Assembly (NCBI GenBank): GCA_037133095.1
Contig: JBAXOT010000001.1
Coordinates: 62,001 to 126,000, forward strand
Reading direction: 5' to 3'
DNA: 64,000 nt
From: CAIMZW01 sp037133095
Lineage (GTDB): Bacteria > Actinomycetota > Actinomycetes > Nanopelagicales > Nanopelagicaceae
This document shows positions 1-7,272 of this stretch, piece after piece (the first letter of the stretch is position 1; each line of letters opens with the position of its first letter). A program made the translations under genes and the position numbers. The notes under the pieces were generated by a model that saw only the letters and a program-made list of their open reading frames with translations, was not told where the DNA came from and did not search any database.

Positions 1-100
1 CGTCGGAGTAGATTGCGATGCTCTTGATTCCGTGATCTCGGCAAGCACGCGCTACACGGACTGCGATTTCGCCTCGATTGGCAATGAGTACTGATTTCAC
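1..100 (-). CDS. accA: Acyl-CoA carboxylase biotin-carboxylase subunit, N-terminus only
   Basis: Only the first 33 codons lie in the window; the gene runs off the left edge. The reverse strand reads a GTG start at 100, followed by the motif ANRGEIA, the typical N-terminus of biotin carboxylase domains (ATP-dependent carboxylation of biotin). In Actinomycetota the alpha subunit (AccA3 type) carries both the biotin carboxylase and the biotin carrier domain; the rest cannot be seen here. The GTG start overlaps the maf stop codon by 4 bases (GTGA), so it is probably translationally coupled as the last visible gene of accD-accE-maf-accA. The substrate (acetyl-, propionyl- or long-chain acyl-CoA) depends on the beta subunit. 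Confidence 0.9.
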   Translation of the reverse strand, partial: MKSVLIANRGEIAVRVARACRDHGIKSIAIYSD

Positions 101-723
101 TTATGAACCGCCATCTCTGCAATATCTGTCCACTCTAATCCTAAAGCTGTAACTGCACGACGAAGCAAAGGCAAAGACAAACCAATAATTCCCGTGGGGT
201 CGCCTTCGACTCTTTCAATAAAGGGCGAACTCAAACCATCTAGTGTGAAGCCACCAGCCACTTGTAGAGGCTCCCCAGAATCCGCATATGCTTCAATTTC
301 GAGGTCTGTCATTTTAGCGAAATAAACTTTTGATGTAGAAATGTCAGAAATTTCAATTCCTTGTTTTGTATCGATAATGCAATGACCAGTATGAAGTAGT
401 CCCGCATTTCCGCTGAGTAATTTCGACCGTTCAATTGCCCGTTCGCGAGTCTCTGGCTTCCCCAAAGACTTACCCTCAAATTCGAAGGTTGAATCGGCTC
501 CGATGACAAGACTTTCATGATCAACGAGTTTGCGAACGGTATGAGCTTTGAGTATCGCGAGGGCAACGACCATCTCAGCCGGACTTAACGCTGTAATCGC
601 TGGCTCTTCCTCGTCTACGCCGCTCACGATGATGGAAGGATGGATGCCGGCCGAAGTAAGCAGGCTATGGCGCGACGGAGATGCCGAAGCCAACACGACT
701 TTTCGAAGCGGGTGGTAGGTCAT
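97..723 (-). CDS. maf: Maf-like nucleoside triphosphate pyrophosphatase
   Basis: A 208-residue Maf/HAM1-fold protein. The signature ASASPSR is at residues 12-18 and the acidic GADST motif at 76-80. Maf proteins hydrolyse non-canonical or modified nucleoside triphosphates to monophosphates and were first linked to septum inhibition. I chose the ATG at 723 because it overlaps the stop of accE (TAATG); an in-frame ATG six codons upstream (741) lies inside accE and has no ribosome site. The gene sits between accE and the biotin-carboxylase gene, the order also found in mycobacteria. It ends in a GTGA overlap with the next gene. Confidence 0.92.
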   Translation of the reverse strand: MTYHPLRKVVLASASPSRHSLLTSAGIHPSIIVSGVDEEEPAITALSPAEMVVALAILKAHTVRKLVDHESLVIGADSTFEFEGKSLGKPETRERAIERSKLLSGNAGLLHTGHCIIDTKQGIEISDISTSKVYFAKMTDLEIEAYADSGEPLQVAGGFTLDGLSSPFIERVEGDPTGIIGLSLPLLRRAVTALGLEWTDIAEMAVHK

Positions 724-890
724 TAGAAGGTCGGACCCCATTTTTTAGGAAGAGGTTGACGGATCTGGGATTTGCGCCAGAGACTGGCCGACTCAACTTT
801 CTTTTCTACCGGAATAGGAATGGCTTTTTCTAGGGCCGCCAATTCTTTCTCATTTGGAGTGCCCTTAACGATAAGAAATTTATGGCTCAT
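723..890 (-). CDS. accE: Acyl-CoA carboxylase epsilon subunit
   Basis: A 55-codon ORF that length filters miss. The product begins MSHKFLIVKG, contains the ELAAL segment and a basic tryptophan-containing stretch (SLWRKSQIR), and ends KKWGPTF. This is the layout of the small actinobacterial AccE subunits, which have a beta-strand, a short helix and a C-terminal W-rich tail and help assemble the alpha and beta subunits. The start ATG overlaps the accD stop by one base (TGATG) and the stop overlaps the maf start (TAATG), so the four genes are translationally chained. The call rests on position, size and composition; sequence similarity among AccE proteins is low. Confidence 0.85.
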   Translation of the reverse strand: MSHKFLIVKGTPNEKELAALEKAIPIPVEKKVESASLWRKSQIRQPLPKKWGPTF

Positions 891-2461
891 CAGAGGGGGA
901 TGTTTCCATGCTTGCGCGGAGGCAACGCAACGCGCTTATTTCGAAGCGCACGAAGGGCCCGAGTAATTTGGTGTCTCGTAGCCTGTGGTTCAATGACCGC
1001 GTCGATGAACCCGCGATCAGCAGCGATATAGGGGTTGAGCAGAGTCTCTTCATAGTCATCAATCAAATCTTTTCGAAGCGTTTCCGTATCAACGCTTGCC
1101 CCGAGTTCCTTGCGATAAAGAATATTGACGGCGCCTTGTGCCCCCATTACCGCAATCTGACCCGTCGGCCAGGAAAGGTTAATGTCGGCTCCCAGGTGTT
1201 TGGAACCCATAACAATGTAGGCGCCACCATAGGCTTTACGCGTAATGACCGTAATGAGTGGGACGGATGCCTCACCATAGGCATAGAGGAGTTTGGCGCC
1301 TCGTCGAATAATGCCGTTCCACTCTTGTTCGGTGCCAGGAAGAAATCCAGGAACATCGACCAAGGTAATTATCGGAATTCCAAATGCATCGCACGTTCGA
1401 ACGAAGCGAGCTGACTTCTCGCTTGCATCAATATCGAGAGTGCCAGCCAAGTTCTGAGGTTGATTTGCGACGATGCCGACGGACCTACCTTCAATGCGGC
1501 CAAAACCGACGATGATGTTTGGCGCAAAGAGTTCATGGACTTCTAGGAAATCCGCCTCGTCAAGAAGGGCACCAATCAAGATGCGCATGTCATAAGGCTT
1601 ATTTGGATTATCGGGAATCAACGAATCTAAGGCGCGGTCCGATGGCGAGACATCATCGCTCTCTGTCGGCGGCAACACCGGAGTCTCATCCATATTGTTG
1701 CTGGGCAAGTAGGAAAGCAGGGCTTTCACGTAATCCAAGGCATCGTCTTCACTCTCTGCCAAGTAGTGAGAGACACCGGTCTTGGCATTGTGAGTTTGGG
1801 CGCCACCCAACTCTTCCATCTCAACCGTTTCGCCAGTGACCGCTTTGATTACATCAGGCCCGGTAATAAACATGTGTGATGTCTCATTTACCATGATCAC
1901 GAAGTCCGTAACCGCAGGGGAGTAAACCGCCCCTCCGGCACTTGGACCCATGATGACCGAGATCTGTGGGATAACACCTGAAGCTCGGACATTACGCTTG
2001 AAAATTTCGCCATACATGCTCAATGAGGCGACGCCTTCTTGAATTCTTGCCCCGCCAGAATCATTAATTCCCACAAGTGGAATTCCACTCTTCATAGCAA
2101 AGTCCATGACTTTGACAATTTTTTCGCCGACTACTTCGCCAAGGCTGCCGCCGAAGATGAGGAAATCCTGCGAGTAGATGGCAATAGATCGCCCATCGAC
2201 GCTCGCATATCCAGTAACAACGCCATCGCCGTACGCACGATTATTCTCCATGCCAAAATTCGTCGAACGATGTCTGGCGAAGGCATCCATTTCGACAAAT
2301 GTGCCGGGGTCAACCAATTTTGCGATTCGTTCGCGCGCTGTCATCTTTCCAAGAGCGTGGCGCTTTTCAACGGCTGCGGCATTTGTCGGTTCGGTTGCTT
2401 CGATGGTGCGTCGCTTGAGATCGGCGATTTTTCCGGCCGTGGTACGAATATCATCAGTCAC
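890..2461 (-). CDS. accD: Acyl-CoA carboxylase beta subunit (carboxyltransferase)
   Basis: A 523-residue carboxyltransferase of the AccD5/PccB type. It transfers the carboxyl group from carboxybiotin to an acyl-CoA, giving malonyl- or methylmalonyl-CoA. Both crotonase-like halves are present: the acyl-CoA oxyanion motif NDSGGARIQEG at residues 133-143 with GPSAGGAVYSPA at 172-183, and the biotin-side motif around PGFLPGTEQEW in the second half. Length matches the family. The start is GTG at 2461, with the hexamer TACCGT exactly 6 bases upstream and no Shine-Dalgarno, so the mRNA is probably leaderless. It is the first gene of the accD-accE-maf-accA operon and is divergent from the biotin ligase gene, whose start is only 30 bases away. 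Confidence 0.95.
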   Translation of the reverse strand: MTDDIRTTAGKIADLKRRTIEATEPTNAAAVEKRHALGKMTARERIAKLVDPGTFVEMDAFARHRSTNFGMENNRAYGDGVVTGYASVDGRSIAIYSQDFLIFGGSLGEVVGEKIVKVMDFAMKSGIPLVGINDSGGARIQEGVASLSMYGEIFKRNVRASGVIPQISVIMGPSAGGAVYSPAVTDFVIMVNETSHMFITGPDVIKAVTGETVEMEELGGAQTHNAKTGVSHYLAESEDDALDYVKALLSYLPSNNMDETPVLPPTESDDVSPSDRALDSLIPDNPNKPYDMRILIGALLDEADFLEVHELFAPNIIVGFGRIEGRSVGIVANQPQNLAGTLDIDASEKSARFVRTCDAFGIPIITLVDVPGFLPGTEQEWNGIIRRGAKLLYAYGEASVPLITVITRKAYGGAYIVMGSKHLGADINLSWPTGQIAVMGAQGAVNILYRKELGASVDTETLRKDLIDDYEETLLNPYIAADRGFIDAVIEPQATRHQITRALRALRNKRVALPPRKHGNIPL

Positions 2462-2466
2462 GGCAG

Positions 2467-2472
2467 TACGGT
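2467..2472 (+). promoter_or_regulatory. Possible -10 hexamer for birA
   Basis: TACGGT on the plus strand, 19 bases before the GTG start of birA, followed by a purine-rich GAAAGGG that could be its ribosome site. It overlaps the accD -10 hexamer on the other strand. Tentative. Confidence 0.35.
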
Positions 2473-2473
2473 A
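2468..2473 (-). promoter_or_regulatory. -10 hexamer of leaderless accD
   Basis: TACCGT on the minus strand, 6 bases before the GTG start of accD. It shares five bases with a plus-strand hexamer that could serve birA. Confidence 0.6.
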
Positions 2474-2491
2474 CTAGCGAAAGGGCACTCG

Positions 2492-3238
2492 GTGATACGT
2501 CTCGCCCTCGACCAAGCGAAAATCTCCAGTAATTTGGCGGACTCCTACTGGCGGGTAAAGGTTTTTGAACAATTAACTTCCACCCAGACTGTGCTCCGCG
2601 CATCCAAGCCAATGCATGGTGACGTGTGCATTGCGGAGTACCAAAGCAGTGGCAGAGGCCGCTTAAACCGCACCTTTGAGGCGCCTTCGCAAACTTCTTT
2701 GCTCTTCTCATTTTACGTGAAACCATTGCGACCTCAGAGCGATTGGGGCTGGGTGCCGTTACTCATCGGTACGGCTGTCGCTGAAGAAATAAATATTCAG
2801 ACTTCACTACATTCATTCGCAACCAAATGGCCGAACGATGTCATCGCGACTAGTGGAAAGATTTCTGGCATCTTGAGCGAAGTTCATGATGGAGGGATTT
2901 TGGTGGGGGTTGGAATAAATGTCACCACCAAAATTGAGGAGTTACCAGTTGTTACCGCCTCGTCTATTTGGTTAGAGAGCAATGTCGAGCTGGACCGCAA
3001 TCTATTTTTCGTCTCACTCTTACAGCGGTTTGCGAAGGTGATCTCGGAATGGGAGAGCGGTGTTGATTTTCGAGATCGATACTTGACTTTAAACACAACC
3101 GTAGGGAAGCAAGTTGTGATTTCCCGGCCGGGGCAGGCCGATTTAGAATCCACCGCAATTGGCATCGCAACTACCGGGGGGCTCATCATTGAATCTGGTG
3201 AAGTCATTACTGTCGGCGACATAACCCATGTGCGCTAA
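2492..3238 (+). CDS. birA: Biotin--[biotin carboxyl-carrier protein] ligase
   Basis: A 248-residue biotin protein ligase that makes biotinyl-AMP and attaches biotin to the acyl-CoA carboxylase alpha subunit. The ATP/biotin loop GRGRLNR is at residues 54-60 and the catalytic KWPNDV motif at 112-117. No N-terminal helix-turn-helix is present, so this is the monofunctional class without repressor function. The open frame extends far upstream (to 2039) but overlaps accD; GTG at 2492 is the best start because it lies past the accD start, has GAAAGGG a few bases upstream and gives a normal N-terminus. It is adjacent to and divergent from the carboxylase genes it serves. The second residue of the usual GRGRxGR motif is changed (Asn for Gly). 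Confidence 0.88.
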   Translation: MIRLALDQAKISSNLADSYWRVKVFEQLTSTQTVLRASKPMHGDVCIAEYQSSGRGRLNRTFEAPSQTSLLFSFYVKPLRPQSDWGWVPLLIGTAVAEEINIQTSLHSFATKWPNDVIATSGKISGILSEVHDGGILVGVGINVTTKIEELPVVTASSIWLESNVELDRNLFFVSLLQRFAKVISEWESGVDFRDRYLTLNTTVGKQVVISRPGQADLESTAIGIATTGGLIIESGEVITVGDITHVR

Positions 3239-3267
3239 GTCCTTCGAGCGCTATTTTCAATCTGCGC

Positions 3268-3273
3268 TAGGGT
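3268..3273 (+). promoter_or_regulatory. -10 hexamer of leaderless purK
   Basis: TAGGGT ends 6 bases before the GTG start of purK; no Shine-Dalgarno is present. Confidence 0.6.
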
Positions 3274-3279
3274 AATTAC

Positions 3280-4395
3280 GTGGGATTTCCTAAAGTTGGC
3301 GTCATTGGCGCAGGCCAATTGGCGCGCATGATGGCTGTTCCCGCAAATGATTTAGGAATCGGATTGACAGTTTTGGCTGCAGATCCGAATGATTGCGCTA
3401 CTTCGGTGAGCGATTTTGTGCTTGGTGACTTTCGAGATGTCGGTGCGGTCTTGGAATTTGCCAAGAGTTGCGATGTGATCACATTTGAACACGAACTTAT
3501 TCCGCAGTCGGTTATAAAAGAACTAGAACGAAATGGTGTCCGGGTATTTCCATCTTCCGCAGCATTTCTCTACTCGCAAAACAAAATTAAAATGCGGGAA
3601 AAGATGGATGAGTTGGATTTACCAAATCCTTTATGGCAAGTTTTTGACGGCGGCGAGACGCGCCTGCGCTTTCCGCTCATCGCAAAAACACCTAGTGGTG
3701 GATACGACGGCCGTGGTGTTTTCGTAGTCGCCAGCAGAAGTGAATTAGATGAAATATTTGCCCAAGTGAAAACGCCACTTTTGTTGGAAGCCAAGCTTGA
3801 TTTTGATTATGAAGTCTCGGTCATGGTCGCCAGATCGCCACACGGCCAAGCTGCAACGTGGCCGGCCACACTTACCGTTCAGACCGCCGGAATTTGTACG
3901 TCCACAATCACTCCGGTTCCGCAATTTGATCAACGACTAGGCGCCCTAGCAGGAGAAATCGCCCTCAAAATTGCTGCGGGGATTGGCCTCGTCGGCGTGA
4001 TGGCGGTAGAACTTTTTGTAGTTGGTGAAGAGTTAATCGTCAACGAACTCGCGCTACGACCACATAACTCAGGCCATTGGAGCATTGAAGGATCGGCGAC
4101 GAGTCAGTTCGAACAACATCTTCGAGCTATCTTGGATCTACCTCTAGGAAGTACCGCAATGACCGCACCAATTGCCGTGATGGGAAATGTTTTAGGCGGC
4201 GACAAGACGGATATGTATCGTCCCTATCTGCATCTCATGGCTCGAAACCCGGCCCTTAAGTTTCATCAGTACTTGAAAGAAATCAGACCCGGGCGCAAAA
4301 TCGGGCACATCACACTTATAGGCGATGACCTTCTACACTTAACCCAAGAGATTGAACACGCTGTTGATTACATGAGTGGAGCAATTGATGAGTAA
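3280..4395 (+). CDS. purK: 5-(carboxyamino)imidazole ribonucleotide synthase
   Basis: A 371-residue ATP-grasp enzyme. PurK uses ATP and bicarbonate to convert AIR to N5-CAIR in de novo purine synthesis. The N-terminal dinucleotide-like motif GAGQLARMM is at residues 9-17, the ATP-grasp loop SGGYDGRGV lies near residue 140, and the conserved NELALRPHNSGHW (metal/phosphate site) is near residue 253. GTG at 3280 is the start, with TAGGGT 6 bases upstream, so translation is likely leaderless. The purE gene starts inside the last codons of purK. Confidence 0.95.
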   Translation: MGFPKVGVIGAGQLARMMAVPANDLGIGLTVLAADPNDCATSVSDFVLGDFRDVGAVLEFAKSCDVITFEHELIPQSVIKELERNGVRVFPSSAAFLYSQNKIKMREKMDELDLPNPLWQVFDGGETRLRFPLIAKTPSGGYDGRGVFVVASRSELDEIFAQVKTPLLLEAKLDFDYEVSVMVARSPHGQAATWPATLTVQTAGICTSTITPVPQFDQRLGALAGEIALKIAAGIGLVGVMAVELFVVGEELIVNELALRPHNSGHWSIEGSATSQFEQHLRAILDLPLGSTAMTAPIAVMGNVLGGDKTDMYRPYLHLMARNPALKFHQYLKEIRPGRKIGHITLIGDDLLHLTQEIEHAVDYMSGAIDE

Positions 4396-4912
4396 TTCAA
4401 ATCCTGTTGTCTCCATAATTATGGGCTCAGATTCTGATTGGCCGGTGATGGAGGCCGCCTCCGAAATCCTTCGCGACTTTGATATCGAACACGAAGTAGA
4501 AGTTGTGAGCGCTCATCGCACGCCCGAAGCAATGATGGAATTTGCCAAGCAAGCCGCATCGCGGGGAATCAAAGTAATAATTGCTGGTGCAGGGGGTGCG
4601 GCGCACTTACCGGGAATGGTGGCTTCATTGACTACTTTGCCCGTTATCGGCGTTCCAGTTCCATTGAAATATTTGGACGGAATGGATTCACTACTCTCAA
4701 TCGTTCAGATGCCTGGAGGAATTCCTGTTGCAACCGTAGGCGTTGGGAATGCTAAGAATGCGGGACTTCTTGCGGCTCGGATTTTAGGTCTAAGCGACCC
4801 TTCTGTGAATGACGAGATTTCTAAATACATGGAAAGCGCGCGTCAAAATTCTTTGGAGAAAAGTGCTTCACTCAAGAGCAAGCGCAATCATAAGACTGGA
4901 TTCTCAGCCTAG
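4388..4912 (+). CDS. purE: N5-carboxyaminoimidazole ribonucleotide mutase
   Basis: A 174-residue class I PurE, which moves the carboxyl group of N5-CAIR to C4 to give CAIR, the product needed by SAICAR synthetase. Family motifs are MGSDSDWPVM, SAHRTPEAM (catalytic His) and AGGAAHLPGM. The ATG at 4388 overlaps the end of purK by 8 bases; an in-frame ATG at 4376 would add four residues and cannot be ruled out. purK and purE together replace the vertebrate-type AIR carboxylase. The gene ends 5 bases before the convergent ugd stop, with no terminator visible. Confidence 0.95.
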   Translation: MSNSNPVVSIIMGSDSDWPVMEAASEILRDFDIEHEVEVVSAHRTPEAMMEFAKQAASRGIKVIIAGAGGAAHLPGMVASLTTLPVIGVPVPLKYLDGMDSLLSIVQMPGGIPVATVGVGNAKNAGLLAARILGLSDPSVNDEISKYMESARQNSLEKSASLKSKRNHKTGFSA

Positions 4913-4917
4913 ATTTC

Positions 4918-6228
4918 TCATGGTGTTCGCCCCAGCGCTCTAAACTGCCAGCCAGCCTTCAGCCATTGATCTCGATCTAAGGCATTTCTGCCATCAATAA
5001 TGATCGGATGTTTCACCAAAGTCTTGAGACGGGTGGGATCGATCTCGCGGTAGATCTTCCACTCGGTTAAGTGCAACACCAGGTCAGCATCGGCAACGCA
5101 TTCATCAATAGTCTGCGCGTAAGTCAAGGTGGGGAATCGCAAGGCTGCACTGGTCATCGCTTTCGGATCATGCACTCGAACGTGTGCACCAGCAGCAAAA
5201 ATTTGAACCGCGATATCAAGGGCAGGCGAATCTCTCACATCGTCGCTGTCTGGTTTGAAGGCGGCACCAAGAACTGCAATCGTCTTGCCTTGCAAATTTT
5301 CAGATAGATCTTTGCGTACTAATTCAATGATTCGAGCCCGGGCTCGAAGATTGATGGCATCAACTTCGCGCAGGAAGGACAAGGCTTCGTCAACGCCGAG
5401 CTCTTCGGCCCTGGCCATGAATGCCCGAATATCTTTTGGCAAACATCCACCTCCGAAACCAATTCCGGCTTGGAGAAAGCGACTTCCAATTCGAGGGTCG
5501 TATCCGATGGCTTTTGCCAACACGGTGACATCAGCTCCTGCGGCTTCGCACACCTCTGACATCGCATTGATGAAGGAAATTTTGGTTGCCAAAAATGAGT
5601 TGGCGGCAACCTTGACCAACTCAGAAGTGGGCAGATCAGATCGAATCCAGGGGACCCCGGCTTCGATATTCGACGCGTACACCTCTTTAAGAATATTTTC
5701 GGCAGCATCGCTCGTTGCCCCAACGACAAGCCGGTTGGGATGGAGCGTGTCTTCAACGGCAAAACCTTCACGCAAGAATTCCGGATTCCAAGCCAGTTCG
5801 ACCCCGGGATTCACCTCTTGCAGGCGACTTCTCAGTTCATGGGCCGTCCCAACAGGCACGGTCGATTTACCGACCACCAGCGATCCAGATTTGATGACGG
5901 GAGCAATTGCCTCTACCGCACCACGCACATAGGTCAGATCAGCAGCCAAGCCATCCTGCACTTGCGGGGTGCCCACGCAAATAAAGTGAACGTCCGCATC
6001 AGAAATCGCGGATATCTCTGAGGTGAAACTCAATCGGCCAGAGGCGAGCTCTTGTTGCAGCAATTCTTCGAGCCCAGGCTCGTAAAACGGCACAACTCCG
6101 GCGCGTAATGCGGAGATTTTTGCCGGATCGATATCGAGCCCCACAACGGTAAAACCCAGGGTCGACATGCAGACGGCATGCGTGACTCCGAGGTAGCCCG
6201 TGCCAATAACCGAGATTTTGAGCGTCAT
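4918..6228 (-). CDS. ugd: UDP-glucose 6-dehydrogenase
   Basis: A 436-residue UDP-sugar dehydrogenase (Ugd/TuaD family) that oxidises UDP-glucose twice with NAD+ to UDP-glucuronate for envelope polysaccharide. The Rossmann motif GTGYLG is at residues 9-14, the central NPEFLREG at 148-155, and the catalytic cysteine lies in GFGGGCLPKD (C262). The frame is open upstream, but ATG at 6228 fits the family N-terminus (MTLKISVIG) and has TACTAT 7 bases upstream, indicating a leaderless start. It is divergent from a glycosyltransferase gene 42 bases away. A second, different nucleotide-sugar dehydrogenase lies at 59518-60822. Confidence 0.93.
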   Translation of the reverse strand: MTLKISVIGTGYLGVTHAVCMSTLGFTVVGLDIDPAKISALRAGVVPFYEPGLEELLQQELASGRLSFTSEISAISDADVHFICVGTPQVQDGLAADLTYVRGAVEAIAPVIKSGSLVVGKSTVPVGTAHELRSRLQEVNPGVELAWNPEFLREGFAVEDTLHPNRLVVGATSDAAENILKEVYASNIEAGVPWIRSDLPTSELVKVAANSFLATKISFINAMSEVCEAAGADVTVLAKAIGYDPRIGSRFLQAGIGFGGGCLPKDIRAFMARAEELGVDEALSFLREVDAINLRARARIIELVRKDLSENLQGKTIAVLGAAFKPDSDDVRDSPALDIAVQIFAAGAHVRVHDPKAMTSAALRFPTLTYAQTIDECVADADLVLHLTEWKIYREIDPTRLKTLVKHPIIIDGRNALDRDQWLKAGWQFRALGRTP

Positions 6229-6235
6229 TACGCCG

Positions 6236-6241
6236 ATAGTA
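6236..6241 (-). promoter_or_regulatory. -10 hexamer of leaderless ugd
   Basis: TACTAT on the minus strand, 7 bases before the ATG of ugd. Confidence 0.55.
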
Positions 6242-6270
6242 GTGCTCGAAAACGGTACCGTGTGAACCGT

Positions 6271-7269
6271 ATGAGCGCACAAGCAGAAAATTCATTTCCC
6301 AGTTATCCGGGGGTGAGTGTCGTGCTGCCCATTTTGAATGAGGAGGGGCATCTGCGTTCGGCGATTGAGTCGATTTTGAGCCAGGAGTATCCCGGCGCCT
6401 TCGAGGTAATTCTTGCCTTAGGTCCTTCTCGGGATCGAACTGATGACATTGCCCGCGAACTTGCCAGCGGGGACTCACGAATTCTATTGGTGGCTAACCC
6501 AACTGGTCGGACTGCCAATGGACTCAATGCGGCCATTGCGGCGGCTCATCATGAAGTAATTTGTCGGATCGATGGGCATGCCGAAATTGCCAAAGATTAT
6601 GTCAAGCGGGCAGTGGATCTTTTAGAGGTCTCAGGCGCGGTCAATGTCGGCGGCATCATGGCGGCAGTGGGCAGGGGTTCCTTTGAACAAGCCGTTGCGC
6701 GCGCAATGCGATCTCCCCTCGGAGTTGGGGCGGCTAGGTTTCACGTGGGTGGCGTGGCGGGGCCGGCAGATACCGTTTATTTGGGTACCTTTCAAAAATC
6801 AGCGATTCTCGCGGTGGGCGGTTATGACGAACGCTTCACCAGAGCCCAGGACTGGGAGTTAAATTTTCGATTACGCCAAGCCGGTGGGCTTATCTGGTTC
6901 GACCCGACTCTGATTGTGCACTATCGACCTCGGCCAAACTTACGCACTTTAGCCAAGCAGTACTTTGAGTACGGGAGATGGCGCCGGGCGGTTTCGCGAA
7001 ACCACAAGGGCAGCATCAATCTTCGATATTTAGCGCCACCTGCAGCTTTGATGTGCATGGCGATTTCCCTTGCTCTGGGAATTGCAGTATCTCCCTATTT
7101 TCTCATTGGCGTCTTCGGCTATGTGGGGGCTGTGACTCTTGGCGGCTTTGCACTCGGGGGAAGTCTCATCGAACGATTATTGCTGCCAACGGTGCTGGCC
7201 ACTATGCACATGTCTTGGGGCTGGGGGTTTTTAACTTCACCTAAGCACCTGCTTCCCGAAGAGGAGTAG
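6271..7269 (+). CDS. Family 2 glycosyltransferase, membrane-anchored (ExoA-like)
   Basis: A 332-residue GT-A glycosyltransferase. The N-terminal catalytic domain begins SVVLPILNEEGH (residues 16-27), with an acidic metal-site motif DGHAE at 101-105 in place of a plain DxD, and a QDWELNFRL acceptor-site region near 195. The last ~80 residues are hydrophobic and hold probably two or three membrane helices, so it acts at the inner face of the membrane. It resembles ExoA-type enzymes of exopolysaccharide synthesis; sugar and acceptor are unknown. ATG at 6271 was chosen because the open frame upstream overlaps the divergent ugd gene. It is followed after 3 bases by the spoIID-domain gene with a strong ribosome site. 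Confidence 0.82.
   Translation: MSAQAENSFPSYPGVSVVLPILNEEGHLRSAIESILSQEYPGAFEVILALGPSRDRTDDIARELASGDSRILLVANPTGRTANGLNAAIAAAHHEVICRIDGHAEIAKDYVKRAVDLLEVSGAVNVGGIMAAVGRGSFEQAVARAMRSPLGVGAARFHVGGVAGPADTVYLGTFQKSAILAVGGYDERFTRAQDWELNFRLRQAGGLIWFDPTLIVHYRPRPNLRTLAKQYFEYGRWRRAVSRNHKGSINLRYLAPPAALMCMAISLALGIAVSPYFLIGVFGYVGAVTLGGFALGGSLIERLLLPTVLATMHMSWGWGFLTSPKHLLPEEE
7261..7266 (+). promoter_or_regulatory. Shine-Dalgarno of spoIID-domain gene
   Basis: GAGGAG, 6 bases before the ATG at 7273, overlapping the last codons of the upstream glycosyltransferase gene. It fixes the start. Confidence 0.75.
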
Positions 7270-7272
7270 GTA

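Noticed and set aside
2039..2491. N-terminal extension of birA by 151 codons, possibly a regulatory domain
   Set aside because: It is antisense to accD, shows no helix-turn-helix, and the GTG at 2492 gives a standard N-terminus.
5255..5932. 225-codon plus-strand open frame opposite ugd
   Set aside because: It lies wholly inside the ugd coding region on the other strand, has no ribosome site and a low-complexity basic composition; ugd has all family motifs.
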